The notes under the pieces: generated by a model
Database searches by the model: none
Told to the model about the DNA's origin: nothing
What the model saw: only the letters and a program-made list of their open reading frames with translations
Made by a program: the position numbers and the translations under genes
Source of the DNA: an uncultured Chryseobacterium sp.
Lineage (GTDB): Bacteria > Bacteroidota > Bacteroidia > Flavobacteriales > Weeksellaceae
Length of the DNA: 64,000 bases
NCBI GenBank assembly: GCA_913775525.1
Contig: CAJYLH010000002.1
Location: 1 to 64,000 of the forward strand
Direction: 5' to 3'
In this document: positions 43,542 through 52,320 of the stretch, piece by piece
How positions within the stretch are numbered: the stretch's first letter is position 1
Layout of the letters: every line of letters starts with the position of its first letter

Positions 43542-46037
43542 TTAAATCAATCCGAACTGTTCGAAATGATGCGTAAAATGCTTCCTGTGCATCAGTTCCC
43601 ACATTTCTTTATTCAGTTTCCCGAATACGAAGTTCATATGCTCGGCCTGCGGATTTTCTCTGTAATAGATGGAAAATCTTTTCAGGTTATCCAGGAACGA
43701 CTGTTTAGCGGCATCCAGGTTTTTATACTTTAGTTCGGGTAATGAACCGTCTGCATCCAGGAACGGAGCCTGAAAATCTTTTGGCATTTTGCGGTGGTTG
43801 TACAGGGAATCCTGCCATTTTTCCAGATGCTCTTCGGGAGTGAAGCACTGATCGGCTTCCGGCTCTCCAAGACTCACCAATACCGCCTGCTCTAAATGTT
43901 CAATCATCTGCTGGGCGGACATTTTCCCCCATTGTGAAGGCGTTTTCTCCGTTAAACCATTCAGGATTTTCTGAACATTCTTTACATTAAGGTCGATGAA
44001 TGGTGATTGTTTGGCTACCAAAGTAAGAATCGTTGCTACACAAACCACTTCTTCTCTCTGGTTGACCACTTCCACCAGCCATTTCACCACGCCGGAAGGA
44101 ATATTTCTGCCTTTTACGCCACGGTTGATTTTTTCTTTGGCCGTTAAATAAACGGTAATCGTATCTCCGGCATATACCGGTTTGAAGAACGAACAGTTTT
44201 CCAGTCCGTAATTGGCGATCACTGGTCCTTTCTTTCCGGAAACGAACAGTCCTGCCGCTGCGGAAAGGATAAAATAGCCATGGGCAACGGTTTTATCGAA
44301 AATAGTTCCCGTTAAGCTCGTTGCATCCGTATGGGCATAGAAATGATCCCATGAAACATTAGAGAAATTCACGATATCGGCATCGGTAACGGTTCTTCCT
44401 GCGGTTTCCAGCGAATCACCGATTTCCACTTCTTCAAAATACTTCCGGAAAGGATGTTTGTCGGAATATTTCTTTTCGGCACCCTGCTGGTACACTTTGG
44501 TAATCGCGGTCAGGATATCCGGAGACCCCTGAATCGCGGTTTTCTGAAGGAAAAAATGAAGACCGTTTAATCCACCCATCTCTTCGCCTCCTCCGGCTCT
44601 TCCGGGACCGCCGTGCATCAGCGTCGGAAGCGGTGAGCCGTGACCGGTGCTTTCCTTGGCGTTATCCCTGTTCAGGACGAAGATCCTTCCGTGCTGTGAG
44701 GCCATTCTCCATGAAGTTTCGGCTACGAATTTTTCATCGTGAGAAATAATAGATCCTACTAAACTTCCTTTTCCTCTCTTCGCCAGAGCAGCCGCTTCTT
44801 CCGCATCTTTATAAGGCATCAGCGTAGAAACCGGTCCGAAGGCTTCGACGTCGTGAGAAATATTCTTTTCGAAAGGTTTATCGTTAAAGAACAATTTAGG
44901 ACTCATGAAGGCACCGTTTTCGTAATCGGCATCCACCAGTTCGTGCTGTCCGTCATAAATCAGTTCCGTCTCTGCTTTCAATAGATTGACCTTTCTCAAC
45001 ACCTCATCATACTGCTGTCTGCCAACCAGAGATCCCATCTTCGTTTCCCGGCTCAAAGGGTTTCCGATTTTGGTCTGGTCCAAATCTTTGGCTAAAGCCT
45101 GCTGAACATCGCCTACTAAATTCTCAGGAACAATGATCCTTCTGATGGCCGTACATTTCTGTCCGGCTTTAGTGGTCATTTCGTTACGTACTTCCTTGAT
45201 GAACAAATCGAATTCCGGAGTCCCCGGCTTCGCTTCCAATCCTAAGATCGAACAGTTCAGTGAATCGGCTTCCATATTGAAGCGCACGGCATTGCCTGCC
45301 ACCGATGGTAACGATTTTAATTTTCTCCCCGTTGTTGCCGAACCGGTAAACAGTACGGAATCCCCGTCCTGAACGTAATCCAGGATATTTCCCGGTTCCC
45401 CGCAGACCAGTTGCACCGCTCCTTCAGGCAACAGGCCGCTTTCGATCATATCCTGAAATACCGCATTGGTAAGATAAGAACCAAACGGGGAAGGCTTCAC
45501 AACGGAAGGAACACCTGCCAGTAATGAAGTCGACAGTTTTTCGAGCATCCCCCAAACCGGGAAGTTATACGCATTAATCTGAACGGAAACCCCTTCACTC
45601 GGCGTAAGGATATGGGTTCCCAGGAAAGTTCCGTTGGCTGAAATTTTCTGGGTTTCCCCATCTACCCAAAATGGTGTATTTGGAAGCATTCTCTTGGCCA
45701 GTCCGGAATACGTAAAGAACGTTCCGAAACCTCCTTCGATATCCACCCATGAATCTACATGGGTTGCTCCTGTTTTGTAGGATAAATCGTAATATTTTTT
45801 CTTTCTTTCGAGAAGATAAAGGGCAACTTTCTTCAGCATTTCTCCACGGTCATAGAACGTCATGGACGAAAGATTTTTGTACCCAACGGTTCTTCCGTAG
45901 TCCAAAGCCTGTTCGAAATTAAGCCCTTCCGTATCCGAAACGGCTACCTGCTCTCCCGTCACGGCATTATACAGAGGAATCCCGTTTCCGGTCCCTTCGA
46001 TCCATTCGCCGTGGATATAATTTTTTAGTTTTTGCAT
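43542..46037 (-). CDS. paaZ: PaaZ oxepin-CoA hydrolase/dehydrogenase with extra DinB-like domain
   Basis: An 831-residue three-part enzyme. Residues 1-510 are the aldehyde dehydrogenase half (catalytic Cys in GQKCTAIRR) and about 525-665 the MaoC-like (R)-hydratase half (SWDHFYAHTDAT, AHGYFIL); together they open oxepin-CoA and oxidise the resulting aldehyde. Ordinary PaaZ ends near 680 residues. Here a further ~150 residues carry a DinB/DUF1569-type fold with conserved-looking His (MIEHLEQA and HRKHFTHHFEQF). Whether this part binds metal or has a function is unknown. MQKLKNYIHGEW is the start; the upstream in-frame codons come from repeat DNA. Confidence 0.94.
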   Translation of the reverse strand: MQKLKNYIHGEWIEGTGNGIPLYNAVTGEQVAVSDTEGLNFEQALDYGRTVGYKNLSSMTFYDRGEMLKKVALYLLERKKKYYDLSYKTGATHVDSWVDIEGGFGTFFTYSGLAKRMLPNTPFWVDGETQKISANGTFLGTHILTPSEGVSVQINAYNFPVWGMLEKLSTSLLAGVPSVVKPSPFGSYLTNAVFQDMIESGLLPEGAVQLVCGEPGNILDYVQDGDSVLFTGSATTGRKLKSLPSVAGNAVRFNMEADSLNCSILGLEAKPGTPEFDLFIKEVRNEMTTKAGQKCTAIRRIIVPENLVGDVQQALAKDLDQTKIGNPLSRETKMGSLVGRQQYDEVLRKVNLLKAETELIYDGQHELVDADYENGAFMSPKLFFNDKPFEKNISHDVEAFGPVSTLMPYKDAEEAAALAKRGKGSLVGSIISHDEKFVAETSWRMASQHGRIFVLNRDNAKESTGHGSPLPTLMHGGPGRAGGGEEMGGLNGLHFFLQKTAIQGSPDILTAITKVYQQGAEKKYSDKHPFRKYFEEVEIGDSLETAGRTVTDADIVNFSNVSWDHFYAHTDATSLTGTIFDKTVAHGYFILSAAAGLFVSGKKGPVIANYGLENCSFFKPVYAGDTITVYLTAKEKINRGVKGRNIPSGVVKWLVEVVNQREEVVCVATILTLVAKQSPFIDLNVKNVQKILNGLTEKTPSQWGKMSAQQMIEHLEQAVLVSLGEPEADQCFTPEEHLEKWQDSLYNHRKMPKDFQAPFLDADGSLPELKYKNLDAAKQSFLDNLKRFSIYYRENPQAEHMNFVFGKLNKEMWELMHRKHFTHHFEQFGLI

Positions 46038-46124
46038 ACAATTTAATTTAACAATGTATTGATGTAACACTTTAAAAATTTGATTGTCAGACTTTTATAT
46101 TGGTACATTAGTATATTATTCTAT
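46038..46124. repeat. ACAATGTA micro-repeat gap, esterase/paaZ
   Basis: A gap built from units such as ACAATGTATTGATGTAAC and ATTGGTACATTAGTATATT in opposite orientations. It belongs to the family also found at five other paa gaps. Confidence 0.65.
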
Positions 46125-46964
46125 TTACTTTTTCTCTTCCTGATAAGGAAATAGTTTCACCAACCCTTCGTACAAACTTCTGTGCAGAATGGTCGCGTGA
46201 TTATCCGTTTCCATCATCTTATATTCTATGGTCCAGTTTTTCTCTCCCGCTTTTTTAAACACATCATACAGATCTTCAGCATCTTTTATCATTACCGGAT
46301 GTTCTCCTTTTCCGACAGAAATATAAATAAATTTCTTCGTATCCGGAATTTTTGTCAGCCACTGATCTGCGCTTTTTAATAAGCTTTCATTATCCCACCA
46401 TAAGCTAGGGCTAATAATAAAATAATTATTGAACAGTTCAGGCTTTTTTAGCAAAATTTCGGTTGCCAGCAACCCGCCCAACGATTGTCCGAATAGATAG
46501 GTATCGGCGACTTTAAACTGAGCTTCGATATACGGTTTTAATTCTTTTTCAAGAAAGCTGATGAACTTATCGGAATGCCCCGTCGTTGGGTAATCCTTTT
46601 GTAAATCTTTCAAATCCGTATGAAAGGTGAAATCTCTTTTTCTATCGATATTGGCAATTCCGATCACAATGGTTTCCGGCATGGCATACATCTGATTAAA
46701 GAACTGCACCAGTCCGGTGACGTGAATAAAATCTTCATTCAGGCTTCCATCCAGCAGATAAATGACCGGATAAGATTTGGCTTTATTAAAATTCAGCGGA
46801 AGATAGATGTTTAAAGTTCTGTCTTCATTCAGGATTTTAGATTTCAATGTCCTGATCTCTCCGATTGTCAACGGTTTTACATTGCTATTTTGGGCCGAAA
46901 CCAAACCTGAAAGCCCAATCAGCATGCTACAGATCAGCAGGATTTTTTTAATCATTTTCTTCAC
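46125..46964 (-). CDS. Secreted alpha/beta-hydrolase esterase (esterase D/IroE-like)
   Basis: A 279-residue exported hydrolase: signal peptide (1-24, ending LVSAQ), then an alpha/beta-hydrolase domain of the putative esterase family with the nucleophile in GQSLGG and a likely catalytic His in TDNHATIL. Such enzymes hydrolyse siderophore, feruloyl or small esters. It lies inside the paa cluster between the RAYT and paaZ, but a role in phenylacetate use is not supported by sequence. Confidence 0.88.
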   Translation of the reverse strand: MKKMIKKILLICSMLIGLSGLVSAQNSNVKPLTIGEIRTLKSKILNEDRTLNIYLPLNFNKAKSYPVIYLLDGSLNEDFIHVTGLVQFFNQMYAMPETIVIGIANIDRKRDFTFHTDLKDLQKDYPTTGHSDKFISFLEKELKPYIEAQFKVADTYLFGQSLGGLLATEILLKKPELFNNYFIISPSLWWDNESLLKSADQWLTKIPDTKKFIYISVGKGEHPVMIKDAEDLYDVFKKAGEKNWTIEYKMMETDNHATILHRSLYEGLVKLFPYQEEKK

Positions 46965-46972
46965 TTTTTTCT

Positions 46973-47005
46973 AAACCTAACGGATTTTAGAAACCCGTTA
47001 GGTTT
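46973..47005. repeat. 33-bp REP-like palindrome, left of RAYT
   Basis: AAACCTAACGG and CCGTTAGGTTT flank an 11-base loop. It matches the palindrome at 47632-47664 apart from the centre. Located 12 bases past the RAYT stop. Confidence 0.88.
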
Positions 47006-47016
47006 GTTCTACATTA

Positions 47017-47595
47017 TCATTCTAAATCCAAGAAATCATATTCTACATTAGACTGATGATAATTTTCAAAAATATGAACCGAATCGAAATACTGCATTAT
47101 TTCACTTCGGTTTACCTTACTTTCCTTTTCTGGGTTAATATAAGACCGATAAGAAGAATATTTCCATAAACCAGCTTCTGTTGCAAACCCGTGATTAACC
47201 GGATTATTATGGATGTAATGCAATACTTTAAGCAAATATTTTTCGTCAGTAATCTTCTTTCTTTTCACAGCATTCAGGAATAAAGCACCTTTTCTGTCAT
47301 ACATTTTATTAAATGCTTTTGCATAAGAATTGAGAAAATTCCCAAAATGTTTCATGAGATAAGCATGTTCATCTTCTGTTGGCACACCTTCAACAGTCTT
47401 GAATCTTACCAATAAATGAAAATGATTAGCCATTAAACAATAGGCATAAATATCAGCTATCGGCAAAATATACTGCATTAGTCTTCTAAGGAAAAACTGA
47501 TAATTGGTATCTTCACGAAAGATAAGTTCTCTCCCGTTCACATGAGAAAAAATATGATACACATAATCAAACTCAAAACTTTCGGTATTAACCAT
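47017..47595 (-). CDS. REP-associated tyrosine transposase (RAYT, Y1 family)
   Basis: A 192-residue single-tyrosine HUH transposase-like protein: the HUH motif is ANHFHLLV and the downstream helix contains candidate catalytic Tyr (NSYAKAFNKMYDRKG). The family acts on extragenic palindromes. Two matching 33-bp palindromes lie 12 bases after its stop and 36 bases before its start, so the gene-plus-REP unit is complete. It interrupts the paa cluster between paaY and the esterase gene. Confidence 0.93.
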   Translation of the reverse strand: MVNTESFEFDYVYHIFSHVNGRELIFREDTNYQFFLRRLMQYILPIADIYAYCLMANHFHLLVRFKTVEGVPTEDEHAYLMKHFGNFLNSYAKAFNKMYDRKGALFLNAVKRKKITDEKYLLKVLHYIHNNPVNHGFATEAGLWKYSSYRSYINPEKESKVNRSEIMQYFDSVHIFENYHQSNVEYDFLDLE

Positions 47596-47631
47596 TATGA
47601 CAGTAATTTTCCTATTTGGTCTTATTTAGTA

Positions 47632-47664
47632 AAACCTAACGGGTTTTGAAAACCCGTTAGGTTT
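47632..47664. repeat. 33-bp REP-like palindrome, right of RAYT
   Basis: AAACCTAACGGGTTTT and AAAACCCGTTAGGTTT are perfect 16-base arms around a single G. It shares 11-base outer arms with the copy at 46973-47005. Confidence 0.9.
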
Positions 47665-47686
47665 ATAGAGGCCTACCTATCAAAGT

Positions 47687-48280
47687 TTATTTCACATCAT
47701 CCCAGATGCTGTAATCCACCACCTTCGTCGGGATTTGCTGCACATATTCAGTAAACGGTTCACAGGGAAGAATGGCGTCTTTCCCTTCTCTGGCCAGCTC
47801 CTGGTACAGCCGGGTGCCTTCAGTCTTCCATTTGATCATTTCATCAGAAACATCGCGGATGATCCGGGCCGGGCTTCCGACAATCAGCTTCCGGGCGTCG
47901 CATCTGAAGTTGGCCGGAACAAAAGCCAGCGCCCCAATAATGCATTCATCACCGATAATTGCTTTGTCCATCACCACGGCGTTCATTCCGACCAGACAGT
48001 TCCTTCCGATATGTCCGGAATGGATGATCGCGCCGTGACCGATATGCGCTGATTCTTCCAGAATGGTTTCAATACCCGGGAAAACATGAAGCGTACAGTT
48101 TTCCTGAACATTCGCGCCGTCCTTCACAATGATTTTTCCCCAATCGCCGCGGATGACCGCATTCGGGCCGACATATACTTCTTCACCGATTTCCACATTC
48201 CCGATAATCACCGCCTGCGGATGAACGTAAGCGGAAGGTTTGATGATGGGCCGGATGCCGTGGTATGAGTAGATATTCAT
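47687..48280 (-). CDS. paaY: PaaY thioesterase, gamma-carbonic-anhydrase fold
   Basis: A 197-residue left-handed beta-helix protein with hexapeptide repeats (VIIGNVEIGEEVYVG, IIHSGHIGRNCLVGMNAVV) and metal-binding His of the gamma-carbonic-anhydrase group. In the phenylacetate pathway PaaY hydrolyses dead-end CoA adducts that would deplete CoA. The C-terminal extension (about 165-197) fits PaaY better than plain carbonic anhydrase. It lies downstream of the thiolase gene. Confidence 0.92.
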   Translation of the reverse strand: MNIYSYHGIRPIIKPSAYVHPQAVIIGNVEIGEEVYVGPNAVIRGDWGKIIVKDGANVQENCTLHVFPGIETILEESAHIGHGAIIHSGHIGRNCLVGMNAVVMDKAIIGDECIIGALAFVPANFRCDARKLIVGSPARIIRDVSDEMIKWKTEGTRLYQELAREGKDAILPCEPFTEYVQQIPTKVVDYSIWDDVK

Positions 48281-48284
48281 AAGC

Positions 48285-48398
48285 TTAATTTGAAAATTTT
48301 AGAATGAGTTAATTTGAAAATTCTTAAGTACTGCAATATGAGAACTTAAAATTGTTATAATCATTTTCGAATTCTCAAATTAGCACATTTTCAAATTA
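48285..48398. repeat. TAATTTGAAAAT inverted micro-repeats
   Basis: Units of TAATTTGAAAAT at 48285-48325 face their complements (TTCAAATTA) at 48368-48398. The right arm overlaps the stop codon of the thiolase gene and the left arm reaches the paaY start, so the whole gap can fold as an imperfect hairpin. Confidence 0.7.
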
Positions 48399-49604
48399 AA
48401 CCCGTTCAATCACCATTGCATAACCCTGTCCGACACCGATACAAAGGGTACACAAGGCATATTTCTTATTCTGTTTCTGCAATTCCATCGCGGCAGAACC
48501 GATGATTCTCGCTCCGGAAACGCCCAGTGGATGACCGATGGCAATAGCACCTCCGTTTGGATTGACTCTGGAATCATCGTCTTTCAGACCTAACGATCTT
48601 GTCACCGCCAAAGCCTGAGCAGCAAATGCTTCGTTCAGTTCGATGACATCCATATCTTCCAGTGACAGGTCCAGTCTTTTCAACACTTTTTGGGCGGCTT
48701 CTACCGGACCTATTCCCATAATTCTCGGTTCTACACCGGCAACGGCTGATCCAAGGATTTTAGCAATCGGCTGTAATCCATATTTCTGCACCGCTTCTTC
48801 GCTGGCTAAAATTAATGCGGCAGCGCCGTCATTCATCCCTGATGCATTTCCGGCGGTTACCGTTCCGCCTTCTTTTCTGAAAGCCGGACGAAGTTTTGCC
48901 AGCCCTTCCATGGAAGAAGTCGGTTTGATGAATTCATCTTTATCGAAAACTTTAGGTTCTCCTTTTTTCTGCGGGATTTCCACTTGTACAATTTCTTCTG
49001 CCAGTCTTCCGCTTTCCTGCGCTCTGGATGCTTTCTGCTGAGACCATAAGGCAAACTGGTCCTGGTCTTCACGGCTGATCTGGTGCATATCGGCTAAGTT
49101 TTCCGCCGTTTCTCCCATTCCGTCAACCCCGTACATTTCTTTCATTTTCGGGTTAACAAACCGCCATCCGAAGGTGGTATCAAACATCTGGCTGTCTCTT
49201 CCGAAAGCCGTGCTCGGTTTTGACATTACGTAAGGTGAACGCGTCATGTGCTCTACACCTCCTGCGATATAGATCTCCCCTTCTCCGGCAGCAATGGCAC
49301 GGAATGCATTCGCTACGGCAGACATTCCCGAAGCACACAGCCTGTTTACGGTTTCACCCCCAATTTTATATGGAAGACCAGCCAACAACAGGGCCATTCT
49401 CGCCACATTCCGGTTGTCTTCACCCGCCTGGTTGGCGCACCCGAAGATCACATCCTCGATTTCCTCTACTGGAACTTCCGGGTTTCTCGCGATGATCTCT
49501 TTGATGACAATCGCTGCCAGATCATCAGCTCTTACTTCTGAAAGGCCTCCGCTTAATTTTGAAATCGGAGTCCTGATGTAGTCTATGATGTATACGTTGT
49601 TCAT
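48396..49604 (-). CDS. paaJ: 3-oxoadipyl-CoA/3-oxo-5,6-dehydrosuberyl-CoA thiolase
   Basis: A 402-residue acetyl-CoA acyltransferase. Thiolase motifs are present: nucleophile loop LCASGMSAVANAF, GHPLGVSGARI with the catalytic His, and CTLCIGVGQG with the second Cys. Its place between paaI and paaY, and similarity to PaaJ/PcaF, point to the two thiolytic cleavages of the phenylacetate pathway. Same enzyme could serve a beta-ketoadipate route, but no such genes are here. Confidence 0.93.
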   Translation of the reverse strand: MNNVYIIDYIRTPISKLSGGLSEVRADDLAAIVIKEIIARNPEVPVEEIEDVIFGCANQAGEDNRNVARMALLLAGLPYKIGGETVNRLCASGMSAVANAFRAIAAGEGEIYIAGGVEHMTRSPYVMSKPSTAFGRDSQMFDTTFGWRFVNPKMKEMYGVDGMGETAENLADMHQISREDQDQFALWSQQKASRAQESGRLAEEIVQVEIPQKKGEPKVFDKDEFIKPTSSMEGLAKLRPAFRKEGGTVTAGNASGMNDGAAALILASEEAVQKYGLQPIAKILGSAVAGVEPRIMGIGPVEAAQKVLKRLDLSLEDMDVIELNEAFAAQALAVTRSLGLKDDDSRVNPNGGAIAIGHPLGVSGARIIGSAAMELQKQNKKYALCTLCIGVGQGYAMVIERV

Positions 49605-49691
49605 ATTTTTGCTTTATGCTAAAAGCTACAGGCAGTAGGCTTTACCAGCTTAGAAAAAGCTTACGCCTATTGCTTAAAGCTTACAGCTTAT
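49605..49691. repeat. AAAGCTTACAGGC-type inverted micro-repeats
   Basis: The gap between paaI and the thiolase gene consists of units such as AAAAGCTACAGGCAGTAGGC and, facing it, GCCTATTGCTTAAAGCTTACAGC. Composition differs from the ACAATGTA family but the layout (arms reaching stop and start) is the same. Confidence 0.6.
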
Positions 49692-50105
49692 TTATAATTC
49701 TGTTACTTTTTTTCCAATTTTATACACAGTCCCCACAAACTTAGCCACAAGATCTTCGTTCTGATTGGTGATTTTAATGTCATAGACTGCGGTTTTCCGG
49801 GTTTCGTTGGCCAGAATGCTTTCTGCCCTGAAAACATCGCCTTCTTTTCCGGCTTTGGTAAAATTGATGACACAGTTTAGGGCTACTGCTGCATCTCCCG
49901 AATTGTTGGAAGAAAATGCCAGTGCCGAATCGGCAAAGGCAAAGGTAATGCCTCCATGCACCGTTTTCAGCCCGTTGATCATTTCCTTTTTAACGGGCAT
50001 TTCTATTAAACAATAATTTTCTTCTACTTCAATCAGTTTAATATTCATCCATTGAGAAAACTCGTCCTGACCGAGCATATATTCTGCAACCTGTTTTGGG
50101 GTCAT
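49692..50105 (-). CDS. paaI: Hydroxyphenylacetyl-CoA thioesterase PaaI
   Basis: A 137-residue hot-dog thioesterase with the helix motif VHGGITFAFADSALAFSSNN, typical of PaaI. It hydrolyses hydroxyphenylacetyl-CoA and similar dead-end esters formed during phenylacetate degradation. A small membrane protein gene stops immediately before its start (ATG at 50105), suggesting co-transcription. Confidence 0.94.
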   Translation of the reverse strand: MTPKQVAEYMLGQDEFSQWMNIKLIEVEENYCLIEMPVKKEMINGLKTVHGGITFAFADSALAFSSNNSGDAAVALNCVINFTKAGKEGDVFRAESILANETRKTAVYDIKITNQNEDLVAKFVGTVYKIGKKVTEL

Positions 50106-50351
50106 TTATTTTTTATTTAAATTTCTAAATTTCAGTAAATCTTTCCAGGTATAATCTCTGCCATCCAAGATGAAAAAACCTAAAAATATAGAGAGGAAAT
50201 AAAATACAAAACCAAATGCATTCAGGCTTTCTTCATCATCCCATCCGAACTTATAAAAAAGAAGCTTTACCAGAAAGAAACAGGAAATGAAAATAATTGC
50301 GTTCACCAGGGAGCGCAGGACATTTTTCTTAGTCAATATTCTTTTAAGCAT
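50106..50351 (-). CDS. Small two-helix membrane protein
   Basis: An 81-residue protein with two hydrophobic helices (about 15-33 and 45-63), a conserved-looking FGWDDEESLN loop and a basic C-terminus. No family recognised. It abuts paaI without gap and may be translated with it, though no link to the pathway is evident. Confidence 0.72.
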   Translation of the reverse strand: MLKRILTKKNVLRSLVNAIIFISCFFLVKLLFYKFGWDDEESLNAFGFVFYFLSIFLGFFILDGRDYTWKDLLKFRNLNKK

Positions 50352-50378
50352 GATTTCAGTTTTAGATTAAAGTATTTA

Positions 50379-50687
50379 CTACTGTATGATTTCTTCATAT
50401 AATTCATCAGCTAAACGGTCGTAAATACTCATGGTTTTCCCCAGAATAACCTGGCCATTGGAAAGGTTTTTCGGATCGCTGTTATTTTCATTAAGATCAG
50501 ACGCCTCCAGATCAATGCCTTCCTCATCAGCCATTCTTTGAACGAGCACTTTGTATTTTATATTAAATTTCGACAATATTTCAAGCCGGTCCTGATCGCT
50601 CTCTATCGAAGAAAGTTCCTGAACCAGATACTCTTTTTCGATACGCAGCCTGATTTCCAGTTCGGCTCTGAATTCTTCTATATGCAT
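50379..50687 (-). CDS. Small acidic helical hypothetical protein
   Basis: A 102-residue acidic, mostly helical protein (EEFRAELEIRLRIEKEYL, then a disordered Asn-rich stretch, then MSIYDRLADELYEEIIQ). No named family recognised. ATG at 50687 is preferred over the TTG just before it. It lies next to the broken gene at 50733 within the paa cluster. Confidence 0.7.
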   Translation of the reverse strand: MHIEEFRAELEIRLRIEKEYLVQELSSIESDQDRLEILSKFNIKYKVLVQRMADEEGIDLEASDLNENNSDPKNLSNGQVILGKTMSIYDRLADELYEEIIQ

Positions 50688-50732
50688 CAAAACTTTAATT
50701 ACTTCATTATATATCTTTCCAGTCAGGCTTTT

Positions 50733-50927
50733 TTAAATACTGTTTCCATCTTTATCGAAATTCAATACATTTGATATTTCTCTTAACTGAAAAAGTTCAA
50801 AACTTACTTTGTGGATTTTAATTCCAATTAATCTTCTTAATTGCCTGTTAGCCTATAATTTATCTTTCTTTTCCGTATCAGCATTTGTTATTTCAATAAT
50901 CGGAGTTTTCTTTTTTAACCTACTCAT
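50733..50927 (-). pseudogene. Small gene interrupted by an in-frame amber codon
   Basis: An ATG overlaps the stop of the TPR-like gene (ATGA) and opens a frame of 24 codons ending in TAG at 50853-50855. The same frame continues past TAG for 39 further sense codons to TAA at 50733, with protein-like composition (NRQLRRLIGIKIHKVSF then LREISNVLNFDKDG). A restored product would be about 64 residues. Either a nonsense mutation broke the gene, or TAG is a sequencing error or is read through. Family not recognised. Confidence 0.55.
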
Positions 50928-52261
50928 GAATAAATTTTGCAGATCTCGGATATTTCTGTTAAATTTTTCTGCTTAGGCATGAGATTAATGCTTTTTAATT
51001 CTTCAAAATCTCCTGTCAGTGTTTCGTCTATCCAACCTTTATCAAAAAGGATTTTAATATTTTCAACGAAATCCTTTTGAACGAATGGAAATACATCCGC
51101 AACAAACAAAGAGAAGAATTCTTTTGAAATGATATTATCTTCTTCTTTGGCGTTGATATAAACAGACAAACAGTAATTCCACATGTCAGGGATATCAGCC
51201 TCTTTAAACGATGCCTGTACCATAGCAGATAAGACGGCTCCTTTGGAAAACGAATAAATACCCGGTTTCAACAAGAAGTCTTTAAGCGTTTCCCTCTTAT
51301 TTTCAGAAAGCACAAAAATCACTTCCCAAAGGTATTCGGAGAGAAAATCATCTAACCAGAATTCAAGAAAATCTTCATCATTGCTTATAAAATCCAGAAT
51401 GTCTTCTAAAGCTTCTTCAGCCTTCAGTTCTCTCAACAACAATAGCACATGAATCGGAAATGGGAAATCGGTTCCCAAAGACAGGAAATGGTGGTAACGG
51501 TTTTCGGCATCTTTTAAAAGCTTCCGCAAATCATTGATAACCGAATTTCTATCCAAAGACCTGACTTCGTCTGTAAAAGCTAAATTACCTTTGTAAAGTT
51601 TATATAATTCTTTGTTCTGAAGAGCTGGTTCTACTTCAGAAGAATCCATCTCAATAATTTTTTCAGGAAGAGGTTCCAGATCATAATCCCTGAAATCCGG
51701 CAGGCTGTGCATCATTAATCTGTTTTCAAGATCATCGATGTAACCTTTCTCAGCATCCATGGAATGAAGAAGCTGTAGTATTTCCACCACATTCTGCTCG
51801 TTGTTTTTTTTAAGTTCGATCAAGGCCCGGATATAATAAAAAGTCTGAACCTGAGTATAATGGAAAATTTGCTGTCCGGGTAGCAAATCCGATACATTTT
51901 CAGCATATCCGAATACACTTTCCGCCAAATCGATTTCATCATTATCCATATAAAATCTGGCCAGGCTAACTTTTCCAATAATATAGTCAGGATGTTCTTC
52001 AACGGTCTTCAGGAGAATGTTTTTCAAATCATTTTTTCTGTCGAGTCTTTCAAAAGCTACTGCAAGAAAATTTTTGAATTCGGGAATCCTTGGAAATTTA
52101 ACGATTAATTTTTGCAGATCTTCAGCCACCTTCCATGCAATTTTACTTTTTCTTACTTTCTGAAAAAATTCCTCGATTTTTTGTAATACAAAAGGTGGAT
52201 AGTTTTTCGTATCCGTATCAGAATCGATTTTTATTTTATCTATTGAATATTTACTTGCCAC
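50924..52261 (-). CDS. TPR-like hypothetical protein
   Basis: A 445-residue soluble, helix-rich protein. The N-terminal half (about 45-200) reads like tetratricopeptide-type helical hairpins (LQKLIVKFPRIPEFKNFLAVAFERLD and LLKTVEEHPDYIIGKVSLARFYMD). The C-terminal half is Leu/Asp/Glu-rich without known motif. It has no evident role in phenylacetate degradation and separates paaH from paaI. The broken gene at 50733 starts in its stop codon. Confidence 0.75.
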   Translation of the reverse strand: MASKYSIDKIKIDSDTDTKNYPPFVLQKIEEFFQKVRKSKIAWKVAEDLQKLIVKFPRIPEFKNFLAVAFERLDRKNDLKNILLKTVEEHPDYIIGKVSLARFYMDNDEIDLAESVFGYAENVSDLLPGQQIFHYTQVQTFYYIRALIELKKNNEQNVVEILQLLHSMDAEKGYIDDLENRLMMHSLPDFRDYDLEPLPEKIIEMDSSEVEPALQNKELYKLYKGNLAFTDEVRSLDRNSVINDLRKLLKDAENRYHHFLSLGTDFPFPIHVLLLLRELKAEEALEDILDFISNDEDFLEFWLDDFLSEYLWEVIFVLSENKRETLKDFLLKPGIYSFSKGAVLSAMVQASFKEADIPDMWNYCLSVYINAKEEDNIISKEFFSLFVADVFPFVQKDFVENIKILFDKGWIDETLTGDFEELKSINLMPKQKNLTEISEICKIYS

Positions 52262-52320
52262 TTGAATTGTCTATATATTAATACAATCAGAATTTATCTA
52301 ATAAAAAATTGATGGGAAAA

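Noticed and set aside
46125-47664. Prophage or large insertion sequence in the paa cluster
   Set aside because: Only a single RAYT gene with its palindromes is present; no integrase, terminal inverted repeats or phage genes are visible.
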